Assembly (NCBI RefSeq): GCF_018294505.1
Contig: NC_057800.1
Coordinates: 172,994,396-173,058,395 of the forward strand
DNA from: Triticum aestivum
Lineage: Eukaryota > Streptophyta > Magnoliopsida > Poales > Poaceae
DNA: 64,000 nt
Direction of reading: 5' to 3'
Under the pieces are notes generated by a model. The model was not told where the DNA came from, searched no databases, and worked only from the letters and a program-made list of their open reading frames with translations. How positions within the stretch are numbered: the first letter of the stretch is position 1; every line of letters begins with the position of its first letter. The translations under genes and the position numbers were made by a program. Below, one piece after another: positions 11,539 to 21,836 of this stretch.

Positions 11539-12956
11539 TTTATCACATGAATTGGAGATGAACTTGTGTGGCATACTGGCATTTGTCCTTTAGAATTTAT
11601 TACTAGTAAATGTGTTATGTGTACGTGCAACTTGTGTGGTTGTTGCACGGGCTCCAACACGCTCTTTGAGAAAAAAAGGTGGCACATCTTTGGATATACG
11701 TGACGTGGCGACATCATACAGTAGAATCGTTCGCTATAGGTGTAGTACACTCCTACTAGGACGACAACTCCTATAAAACCTTGCGCTTGGCTCTTTGCCT
11801 CTTCGGGAGGTTCAACAGTTCATACTTGTGTGAACCTTGCACTTGGCTCTTCGCCTCTTCGGAAGGTCCAACAATGATGATACTACAGTACAATATGCTT
11901 CTGGCAATCTAACACCGATTGAACTGCTGCACGTCCACCGCGAGGGCGAGGGCGAGGGTGAGGGAGAGGGAGAGGGAGAGGGCGCTGTAGTCAAAACCCT
12001 CTCCTCATCCTGCGAACCACCGCGCGTGTGGGCGAGGGAGAGGCGTAGTAAGCAAGCTTCTCCTTGTTCAGCGAGTTGACGAGACACATCAAAGCAGTAC
12101 TAGTACTAGTAGTAGTAGTCCATACTACGTCCTTTCCGATTAATATGGCTTAATTTGAAACGAGAAAAATACACTGGCGGTCAACGTATGTAACAATACG
12201 CTCTTTACAGTCACTATATATAGTTTTGCGGCGATTATACAATCACTAGCTCATCGTAGAGAACCGTATTGCACCGTACTGACCGGCCACATAGTCGATG
12301 TGGCACTTTGTTGACTGGTTAAGTTGTCACCTGGTTTCTGGGTCCCACCTTTCAGTTGGCAGAGCAAAGAAATCATTTAAACAAAACTTTACGCAGGCGC
12401 GACACGAGTCCAACCCTTGCGCGCGAACCGCCCTGGCTGTGTATGTGAGTGCATGCACATGTCCTCCCTCGGTCTTCCAACAAAGAGTGTACATCGGCTA
12501 TAAAACAAAGAGTGTAGTACATGATGTACATCTACACTTCCAATGCATTTAGCCTTTAATCTAAATCGATATTGATTGACTAATGCACCAACTTGTGTTG
12601 TAGGTATAGGCTACATGTCTATCCTTAATTACAGCATGCAACGGCCTTCATTTAATCTTCTTATCTCAATGGTCGCGTGCACACATAAGTCTGCTACTTT
12701 TGGGCGTTAATTATGCCCTGGTCAATGTGTAAATCTCTAAATGTACAGTCTTTCAAGGACATAGGGAGTAGGTCGAGCACTTGAGCGTGAGCGTGTGTGT
12801 TGCGTCGTGTGCTGTGTGCCGCGTGGGTGCGTGAGTGTTGCGTGCGTCCATGTGTACGTGTGAGTGTTGCATGTTGCATGCATGCATGCATGGGGCTTAC
12901 TCCCTCCCATTGACATGTTCATATTTCAAGCTTCCTCTGTTCTCTCCATATGGTGA
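11539..12956. other. Low-copy spacer with microsatellites
   Basis: No gene recognised. There is a partial duplication of a segment with cttgc(a/g)cttggctctt and cctcttcgg (about 11781-11815 and 11836-11870), a gagg(g/c)c microsatellite at 11942-11986, an agtagtagt run near 12105 and a gtgtgcgtg-rich tract at 12786-12870. Short ORFs here are repeat artefacts. Confidence 0.5.
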
Positions 12957-13075
12957 TACTCCCTTTGTTCCCAAATAGTACGGAGTAAAAGCCTCCCTCT
13001 GTTCCCAAATACGGAGTATTTGTCTTTCTACAGACTTCAACAAGTGACTAGGTATGGATCAAAATGAGTGAAGTG
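12957..13075 (+). mobile_element. Stowaway-type MITE remnant
   Basis: ctccctctgttcccaaat (12993-13010) with tgtctttctacagacttcaa, caagtgacta and aaaatgagtgaa reproduces one half of a Triticeae Stowaway (Tc1/Mariner) MITE. A second copy of the terminal motif, ctccctttgttcccaaat, lies at 12959. The other half of the element is not found, so it is truncated or rearranged. It lies about 400 bp upstream of the F-box start codon. Confidence 0.65.
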
Positions 13076-13483
13076 AGCATAGAGGCATAGGGATACTGTA
13101 GAAAGGAAGTCCTCGCGATCCGTTATTCCCCATCTCGGTCAAAGAGAACTATTCAACTAGTCTTCGCAATGAAGTGACAATACACGCAGCAGTAGATGGG
13201 ACACGTAATTAATAAGCTGAACCAGCGTGTTGGTGTTACTAAATCAGCCTTACCCAGTACTGCCATCTTTTCTTCTTCCTCCTCTCTTCTTCTTCCCCCT
13301 CTCTCTCCCATCGTCGGCCGCACACCATTTACCCCCGCTCACTGCTCGCCCGCTCGCGCCATCTTCCTTGGTAGCTCGCGGTACCATATCCCCCCTCTCA
13401 CTGCTCGGCCACACGAGGAGAAGCTTCTTCGCTCGCCCGCCCGAATCCACTTCCCCACTGGCTCGCAGGCACCGAAAACCCCA

Positions 13484-15088
13484 ATGGCAGAACCGACTGA
13501 CACGCAGAGCCGCGACTGGAATTCCCTCCTTGATGTTCTCTTGGAGCAGATCTGTAGTCGTATGGACCTACTCAACACCGTCCGTCTGGCCGCATGCTCG
13601 GTGTCTTTGTACCGTCTACTCGTTTGCAACTGGCCGGCTCTTTTCAAGACACCCTGCTTGCTGATGCCCGATCCTCGTAGGTGGCCCAGACACCGACTTG
13701 ACGATCCTACGGAGGTTGCTGTGGTGCCCCTCGACATGCTACCACTACCCGTCCACCTGTCCTTCATGTGCAGCCACTACTGGGCGGGCATGAAGGCCAA
13801 CTGGATCGTCCTCATCCACCACACCGGTAGTCCGTGGCGTCTTGTGGATATCTACACCCAACGAGAGATCACCCTTCCATCGTTGGATATCGCCGTCATC
13901 GAGCCTCTCGGCCCGCCGGACACTCCTGCCTACTATGCACGAGACACGTCAAGCTTTTGGCTCGACCTCTGTTTGCAGAAAGTTGTAATCTGCGAAGTGC
14001 CCACACCATCAGAAGACTACATGGATTACAAGCTCATTGCCTTGTTCAACATGGGATTAGTCTACCTGGAATCCGGTCGCCATACATGGTTATGGCTCAT
14101 CATCAATCCTGTTGAGGCAACATTTCTGTCTGATGCTATAGTGCATGATGGCGTCATTTACGCGGTCAACGCACAGATTGAGTGCCTATACTGGTGGAAT
14201 CCATCATCGTGTAATTGTTCTATCTCATCTCATCTTTACCTTATGAATACAACTACCTGTTCATTTGTGACAAATTTAGAATGCATAGCATGTCTATAAC
14301 CACATCATTGCTATATGTTCCTCTCATTTCCTAGATTTTTATGACCACACATGTTATTGTTAGAGTTGATATGAGAACAATTGGCATCTAATGATTGTTA
14401 GAATACATATTATGAGCATAACATCATGATTGCTACATGTTACTCTTGTTTACAAGATTTTTATAACAACGCATGTTATTGCTTAGAGTTGATATGAGAA
14501 CAGTAGTAGTAAGTGCTATGGTAGAATATGAGTAGGCGTTGTCATAGCTGTTTTCCTCTCATTGTTACATGATGTTTGAACCATGACATATTGCTAGAAT
14601 ATGTAAGCCATTGGCTTATTTTTTTAACTTGGGGTATGATTATGACCACAACATTGCAATTCTCTGTCTATGATATGTGTCACTGCTATAATAATCTTAA
14701 TTCCACACATACTCTGAACATGATTGTTTATTTTTGTCCTTTTGGTCTCCAATTTGAATTGTTGCATCAGACGCAAATGCGCTGGCCTTCATGATTCCAG
14801 GACCTGGAATCATACCAGCCGATGTGTGGTGGTTTATCACTCGTTCAGCTGACGGCGGTCATTTGATGCTCATTCGCACGTACCAAATTGACCAAACCAT
14901 TACATCAAACCACATGCAGTACAATGCGTGGGGCGTTCGTGACATTGATGGCTATGGCTGCTTCGTGTCCGAGAAAGATCCCAGCTCCGTTGGGCCAGGC
15001 GTATTCAACTGGAGGTGGGTTTATAGACTCGGCAACCACTCCTTGTTCATCGGGCTCAATTATCCGATCATCCAACCAATCATCGATC
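13484..15088 (+). CDS. F-box/DUF295 family protein, 3' end lost in assembly gap
   Basis: Candidate substrate-recognition subunit of an SCF ubiquitin ligase, inferred from family. Exon 1 is 13484-14210: an F-box-like N terminus (RDWNSLLDVLLEQICSRMDL, about residues 10-29), then a DUF295-type beta-rich region (HDGVIYAVNAQIECLYWWN near the exon end). The donor is cgt|gtaatt after 14210; the acceptor is gcatcag before 14771. Phases agree (727 bases, one carried over). Exon 2 encodes WWFITRSADGGHLMLIRTYQ and RWVYRLGNHSLFIGLNYP, the usual DUF295 C-terminal motifs, and runs into Ns at 15089. I chose the ATG at 13484 because it directly precedes the F-box; an in-frame upstream start at 13196 would add 96 unlikely residues. 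No stop or frameshift is seen. The DUF295 family in grasses is large and its members are often pseudogenes, so activity is uncertain. Confidence 0.75.
14211..14770 (+). other. Intron of the F-box/DUF295 gene
   Basis: 560-bp AT-rich intron with GT...AG ends. It contains an internal duplication: a block with agatttttatgaccacacatg, then ttagagttgatatgagaaca, at about 14331-14375 recurs with changes at about 14454-14503. Short ORFs here are not meaningful. Confidence 0.65.
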
Positions 15089-15468
15089 NNNNNNNNNNNN
15101 NNNNNNNNNNNNNNNNNNNNNNNNNNNNNNNNNNNNNNNNNNNNNNNNNNNNNNNNNNNNNNNNNNNNNNNNNNNNNNNNNNNNNNNNNNNNNNNNNNNN
15201 NNNNNNNNNNNNNNNNNNNNNNNNNNNNNNNNNNNNNNNNNNNNNNNNNNNNNNNNNNNNNNNNNNNNNNNNNNNNNNNNNNNNNNNNNNNNNNNNNNNN
15301 NNNNNNNNNNNNNNNNNNNNNNNNNNNNNNNNNNNNNNNNNNNNNNNNNNNNNNNNNNNNNNNNNNNNNNNNNNNNNNNNNNNNNNNNNNNNNNNNNNNN
15401 NNNNNNNNNNNNNNNNNNNNNNNNNNNNNNNNNNNNNNNNNNNNNNNNNNNNNNNNNNNNNNNNNNNN
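15089..15468. other. Assembly gap (380 N)
   Basis: A run of N of apparently estimated size. It removes the end of the F-box/DUF295 gene. The sequence after it (15469-15640) shows no clear coding frame and could be the gene's 3' UTR. Any protein spanning the gap is an artefact. Confidence 0.99.
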
Positions 15469-15644
15469 GACTGAGCCATGTTTTTTGCTGCTGTAGCACG
15501 ACCCTCTTTTATTGGATATTATGTACTGTTGTTAGTTTGAAGCACTCCTCTGGTTTGAAGGATAGATACCTTCCTGGGATCAAGTGCATCCTAACTCACC
15601 TGCGTAGGATGTACTGATAATGATGATGGAGATGCTGTGCAGAA

Positions 15645-15645
<1 letters not shown>

Positions 15646-15713
<68 letters not shown>
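15646..15713. repeat. (TA)n microsatellite
   Basis: About 68 bases of alternating TA with one interruption (tatattatat), directly left of the inverted terminal repeat at 15722. The right flank of the same element (31731-31740) is also TATATATA, so the tract may have grown from a TA-rich target site. Confidence 0.9.
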
Positions 15714-15717
<4 letters not shown>

Positions 15718-15721
15718 TGGG

Positions 15722-15759
15722 CTATTCTGTTACGCGTAATAGAATATTATTCTGTTACC
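15722..15759 (+). repeat. Left terminal inverted repeat
   Basis: Starts ctattctgttac and ends tattctgttacc. The first part is itself almost palindromic (ttctgttac, then gtaatagaa). It pairs with 31691-31728 in inverted orientation, with 34 of 38 positions matching by eye. Confidence 0.8.
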
Positions 15760-16433
15760 CTACTTGAACTGATGGTTTCAGACGGTTGTATTGATGAATT
15801 CGAGACGGTTGAACCGATGCTTTCACCTAATAGAAAAATATATCCCCCTCCTCCGCCTCCCGCCGACCACCTCGTCTGTGACTAGCCGCGCCACCCCACC
15901 TCCCTGCACGTAGCTTCCGCGGAGGCCTCTACCAGTTCCGGCGCTCCGCTCTCATGCGCCGGCACGAAAGGACGTCGCGGTGGCCGAGGCGGCAGGCTGG
16001 CTTTTCCAGCCGCACGCGCGCGGTGTAATAGCTCGCTCCGGCGACCTCTGCCTCGCCTCTTGCTACTTTTCTAGAAGCTTCGAGGAGGTTCTACAGCTCC
16101 CCCCGCTGAGCTTCTCGTCTCTTTCTAGGTCATTGAGAGCAGCACGCGCCGCGGAGCGCACTAATTTTTCTGGAATTCCGAGAATCTCACGCACGGGCTA
16201 GGCCTAGAGCTCCTTTTGTTTCCAAGCGATTGGTGGATTTGTTTGGGGAATCCAGTTCCTCTTATGCCCGAATTTTGTTGGCGGAATCGGTTGGCCAGAG
16301 GAGCAAGGTAATGCCCCGCCTTCTAGAACCTTCTGGAGTTATCTCGATGTACTATATGCTCAGCTCTGCATCTGTGTGTGCGTGCGCGCGCCCGTTCAGG
16401 TTAGGGCAGTGACGGGAAGAGAGACTGATCGCG

Positions 16434-16638
16434 ATGACGTCCCTGTCGCGGACGATCTCCCTGGCCGGCCCGATGCAGCCGTCGGGGCCTCGCCGGATTC
16501 TGAGGACGCAGACCGCCGTCAACCTCGGCGAGCCCATCTTCGACAGTAAGGTGGTGCCATCGTCGCTCGTGGAGATCGCGCCCATCCTTCGTGTCGCCAA
16601 CGAGGTCGAGGCGGCCAACCCCCGCGTCGCCTACCTCT
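16434..16638 (+). pseudogene. Callose synthase (GSL) exon 1 fragment
   Basis: The 68 codons from ATG 16434 encode the start of a glucan-synthase-like callose synthase: [15 protein letters not shown], then [17 protein letters not shown] and NPRVAYLC. Full-length enzymes are about 1,900 residues with many membrane segments and make beta-1,3-glucan at the plasma membrane. Here only the cytosolic N-terminal leader remains, and the frame ends at a proper splice donor (ctct|gtaagc after 16638). Upstream GC-rich sequence from about 15840, with a possible leader intron (donor near 16307, acceptor before 16401), resembles the 5' UTR of such a gene. No later exon is found before the Gypsy element. The fragment lies inside the TIR pair, so capture by the transposon is the simplest explanation. 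Identity rests on remembered family motifs. Confidence 0.75.
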
Positions 16639-19600
16639 GTAAGCTACCATTCCTCTCCTCTGCTTTTTTCAGCACTGCTACACGGATACTGTCAGTCAAC
16701 ACAACACTCTGCTAAACTGTACTGCCTTCTTCTAGCATGAAAGTTAGCCTGTGTTACGAATTGCTTTATCTGTAAAATGAAGCTAACCATATTTAGTGCC
16801 TACTTATGTCATGCCTCAATAGTCAATACTAGTCATGTGCATCAGCTTATAGGACTACAATTGCTCATTTTTTATATAAAGCTCTACGAATCACACGCAG
16901 CTTCTGCCAAAATTACTGCTAGAAACCCACACTTCTCTTTCCCGAAGCCACACTTCTGAACTTGTGGTACGACAAATCTTCAAACTGCTTGAGCGCTGCG
17001 GCCTGGGGTTGTTGGGGGTGAACGGCTTGAGCGCTACGGAGTTGAACGAGCTCTGTTGACCATGGTGAACGGCCTGGGGTGGCGTAGGTGAATGGCCTGG
17101 GGTGGCGTAGGTGAACGGCCTTTGCGCTGAGGCGGCGACATTCGAGGAAGCCGTGGCTCACTAGCCTGTTCGGGTCATTGAGGATGGATGTTTGAACTCG
17201 CATATGTAGAGCATGTATAACGTCCATGTGCAATGTTCTGAGCTATTTCATGTCTGGAACAAACAGAATCAATCATCGCGTACGTGGTCGCTTGTGATTT
17301 TTGAAGAAACAGAACCAGTCGAACTTTAGCTTTCATTAGAAGTGAACGTCACCTGTAAGTGAATAGATACAGTTTTCTGTAAATCTGGTTAGACTGCATA
17401 TTTGGACACAGGAAGGTTGCGCCAAGGAACTGACCATGTTGCTTTATTTATTATAGTTTTTCTGGCAGTTTGGGCCTTTTCTAATTAGTGAAGCTCAACT
17501 CGTACTGTGCATGTTATTTATCCCTTTTTTATCTCAAAAAATGTATCCCTTTTTTGTGTTTTTTCAAATATAATCTGGCAGCACATTGTTCTAAATAGAA
17601 AAAAGTGTTATAATTTGTTTCCCTAATTTTCAACTTTTTTGTGTGGCTGTGGCCGTGGGGTAGGTGTGTGAGAGGGCAACATTTTTAATAAACAATAAGT
17701 TTTCGTGAAGTTAAATTTTTTAACACCATTTTTTCTGAACCTTCGAACTGTTCCACCTAAAAAGTTTGAACGTTTGTTGGAATTGAGCAAAAATCTTTTT
17801 CCAAACTTTTCAAACACTTCAAATGGAATCTTTTATTTATTTTGAACTTATGCATTAAAATCTTTTCAAAACACAAAACTGATCATTTTTTTAATTCAGA
17901 CTTCTATGTTTCTATTTTTTGAAACCGATTTTTCTTGTTTTTAATTTGAATATATCATTGTTTTTAATTCAAAATGTTTTTTTAATTCGAACTGGTCATT
18001 GTTTTTTATTTGCACTGATTATTCTCTCTAATTTAAAATGATCATTCATTTTTTAATTCGAACTAATCATGGTTTTTAATTCAAATTGACCATTTCTTTT
18101 ATTTCAAACTGATCATTGTTTTTAATTTTTACTGATCAATGTTTTTAATTCATACCATATTGTTCATTTTTGCACGCCCATCAAACTGTCATGTATACCT
18201 TCTTTCAAGAAGTAGCAATTATATCATCAGAAAGAAAATTTTCCATATATAATACATGTACAAGAATGACATATACACTACACAGACCACACATTTTCAT
18301 ACATGAATGACATAACACGCTCCCTACTGTTCAGATTGATGCGGAACTTGATGCACCATAGTGTACATGATGCACCTTCCATACTTTTCAGATTGGGTAG
18401 ATCGTTCGGTTCCATAACACGCTCATCCACGCGACACACGGAGGCAGACACATTGGTCACCTGGAAGGCAGAGCAGGAGCAGCTGCGCAAGGCGGAGCTC
18501 GGGAGGACGCCGCGCCCAGCGGACCATGGGACGGCGCGCCTTGGGGGCCGGTGGGGTGGCACGTCATGGGTGCCGGCAAGCGCGGCTGCAAGTGGCTTCT
18601 AAGGTCTGATCTACCTGCAATAATCAATAATGTATTAATCCTACACTCATGTATCCAAAGTGATATTCTCACAAATTACTGGAGTTTGGCTGCTCCCTTA
18701 CATAGCAAGACTGCTACTACTACTACAGATTAAATGTTGTATACATGTAGCCTATACCAACATAGAAGAGATTAAACATTGTCAATTGGATGTAATTTTT
18801 TCTGTTTTGTGTACTGACATAGCAGTAATATAAGGCAAGACATTTGAAGGATTGCTCACACTAAAATAAGAAATTGTACTGAACTTAAAATAAGATTTGC
18901 ACTAAACTAAAACTAGAATTTGAACTGAACTAAAATAGATCTTTGTTTAGGCATTTAAGCAAACACCTGACGGCAAAAAAAAGTGACTGACATTTAGAAA
19001 TAAATACAATGGTATAGAAAAAATTCATGCAAGAATGAGAAGTACGACTCTAACATTTTAGCAACAAACAAATGACTAGGGTAGCAAATGTTCAAACTGA
19101 AACAAACCCATCTCTCTCTCATATTAACTCTTTGTCCATGGATCCATGTGCTGTAGCATGTGAACTCCAAAGCTAGCAATAGTAGTAGCTTCCATCTTGT
19201 ATATCCCAATCCCAGGCAGCATGACTGCCATGGACTCATAACAAACCGCTTATGCATTTTAAACAAACACCTAGAAGGCACGACAATGGGCAAAAAAATC
19301 AATTATAGAGTTGCAGACTAGTGAGCCAACCATAAAATAGAGCGAATGGAAGAGCTTGAACAATCCACAACATATACACACGAGAATTGAGTTTCTGAAA
19401 AGAATTTTAGTTATGATGTATGGAACTAAAACCACGTCAACAATTTGCAAACAGAGGTAATAATATACTATAGGAGGAATTTATTTAAATGTTTTTCAAT
19501 TTTTTGAACTTACGGTTCTCGTGATTCCAAACATCTAGATTTCTATTGTGCGAAGATCTTGACTTTTTCCTGGCGACAAATAAAAACGCTATAAGAAGTA

Positions 19601-20623
19601 GTACTGAATTCCTGCATCACACCTTCAAGGGTGAATCACACTGGAAGCTTGACCAAAATCCTCATGGGAGTTTATATTTGAACTAGGTATGGTTTATTTT
19701 TTGAACTTACCTGACAGTAATACATGAACTCTAGCACCCAATACAAGTATCATGCGACAATATGTAACAAAAAAAAGATGTAGGTTAAAACAAAAGTTGA
19801 AATAGCAGACAAACTCGAAAAATCTAGCATCAACGATCTTCTAACTGAAGCACCATAGGTTCCCAATTTAATACCACTACAGAGTACTACAATAATTCTA
19901 TCAAAATTAAGTACACAAAGAACCTACACATCAATCCATCACAGGATCATCCATTTTACATTCCATCCCCAAATATGCATGGCAAGTTTCAGAGTTGGAA
20001 GCTCTCTAAATTAACCCATCTAAAAACTAAGTGATACATATATGCAGGAACAAAACTAGCTCTAAATGAGTAAAAACAGAGTATCAAGAAGATTCATCAA
20101 ATTCATACCAAAAATGCTGAAGAAGGGAGAAAGTTGAGCTGGATCAGGATGTGAAGCACGGGTGGCCTGCACGCGGCTCTTTGAGTGACCGGCGTCGGAG
20201 CAAGAAGTTGGACCGATGAGCGGGAGGGAAGCCTGGGCTGGCTGCTGGAGTAAGCTAACAACCATGTACTGCTGCTCGCGACGAACTTGACCTCCCTAAT
20301 GCCATGGGGTTGGACTGAACACATCTCAACTATGCATGTAGAGACTACAATATACACACCCATTCCTCATATTGCAATAAATAGTCACATATTACATCTG
20401 GGTGATATCTCTATACTTACAAAGTCATTGAAGGTGAACTATATCAAATGTTTATAGTCCACATGTCCATGGTTGTGGCGAAGATACTTTATTATATATA
20501 CGAATCTGTTGTTCATATTGTAATATATAGTCCACATGTCCATGATTAGCAGAAAATGCTAATCTTTTGACACATCGAAACCAATAGTTGCGGCGAAGAT
20601 ACTTAATTATATATATGAATCAC
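16639..20623. other. Non-coding interior of the TIR element
   Basis: No recognisable gene. There are about 2.5 copies of a 23-bp unit (gtgaacggcctggggtggcg type) at 17065-17127. At about 17930-18170 there is a T-rich run of degenerate units built on tttttaattcaaactgatca. A GC-rich block at 18450-18600 could be another captured exon, but no family is recognised. The rest is AT-rich. Confidence 0.45.
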
Positions 20624-21558
20624 TGTCGGATTTCGGGTTCCGGCAGACCCTTAAGGTTCGAACTCTGGGGTGCGCGCGAAGATTACGTCTTCTACCTCTC
20701 CGTCTCGCAAGGATCTAGACTACTGAAAGAACTGTACAAGAGACACAAGGTTTATACTGGTTTGGGCCATCGTTGTGGTGTAATACCCTACTCCAGTGTG
20801 TGGTGGGTGGATTGCCTCTTGGGGCTGATGATGATAAACAATACAAGGAAGAACAGCCTCGCGAGGGTCTGCTCTTGGCTGGGGCTATGAACTGCTGGGA
20901 GGAGTTTAGCCACCTTTCTCTCTCTCTATGCTTCCAACCTCTCTATCGAGCCTCCCCTTCCTTTTTACCAACCCCCTTGCTCTGTGGGCGGCTGGACCTA
21001 TTTATCGAGGCCCTGTTCCTCTTCCCAAATATTGAGCGGGAAGGGAGCCAACAATGGCGGGCTAGTTTGAAGGGGGACAGCAAGTATCAGCTATCCTGAC
21101 AAAAGTAGTCTTCGCCTGCGCAAAGCTCTGGTGATGACGCCGTCTTGGGCTCCACGGTGACCTCCGCCTCGTAGTCCTCCTGGTCTTGGTCTCGTTGCAC
21201 CAAAATGGCAACCTTTGCCTGATGCCTCGGTACTCCGCGGCTGCGCTTGCTCCCTTTGCACCAAAGAGGAAAGGAGGATGCTGCGCGGGCTGGCACCCGC
21301 CTGGCGCCCTGAATCGTCATGGCTTGCGTCACGGGCACCTCGTGAGGTACCCCGCCTTGATTTCTCCGCCTCCTCGTGAGCCAGCCTGACGAGGCCGCGC
21401 CTGAGGAAGCTCCACGTCGTCCGCCCCGCGAGGCTTGGCCCCTCGCGATGGTCTTGAGTCTTGTGTTGGTGAAGATGGGCCGTGCCGGGCCCCCTTTGAG
21501 CCACGCCGCAGGCCGCAGGCAGGCAAGTCTGGGGACCCCCGTTCCCAGAACGCCGATA
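20624..21558 (-). repeat. 3' LTR of the Tat-like Gypsy element
   Basis: In + orientation it begins tgtcggatttcgggttccgg and ends aacgccgata (TA instead of the CA seen in the other copy). On the minus strand the sequence just before it ends in cccggggctac, a plausible polypurine tract. ORFs in the LTR on both strands are not genes. Confidence 0.92.
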
Positions 21559-21836
21559 GTAGCCCCGGGCCCAAGGCGCGCCCGGACTTGGCCGTGCTGA
21601 GAGGCGAAAGGGCAAGGGCGAAGCGCCGCGGGCCCTAACAGCCTACGGCCTTGGGCGCCGCGTGGCGGTTGATTGGACGCAAGTGCTTCAGCAACCGCGC
21701 AGGTTGATAAAGGAGCGGCATCTGCCCAGACTTTGCCTTTTGCTTTCTCCGGTTGCTGCTCAGATCCCCTTTCTTGCGCCTCCCCTTTCTTCCTCCAAAT
21801 TTCTAGATCTACTCCGGCCGCGTGACCTAGGAAGCC

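Noticed and set aside
14791..15499. Long ORFs across the N run
   Set aside because: They consist mostly of undefined residues from the 380-base gap, so no protein can be read there.
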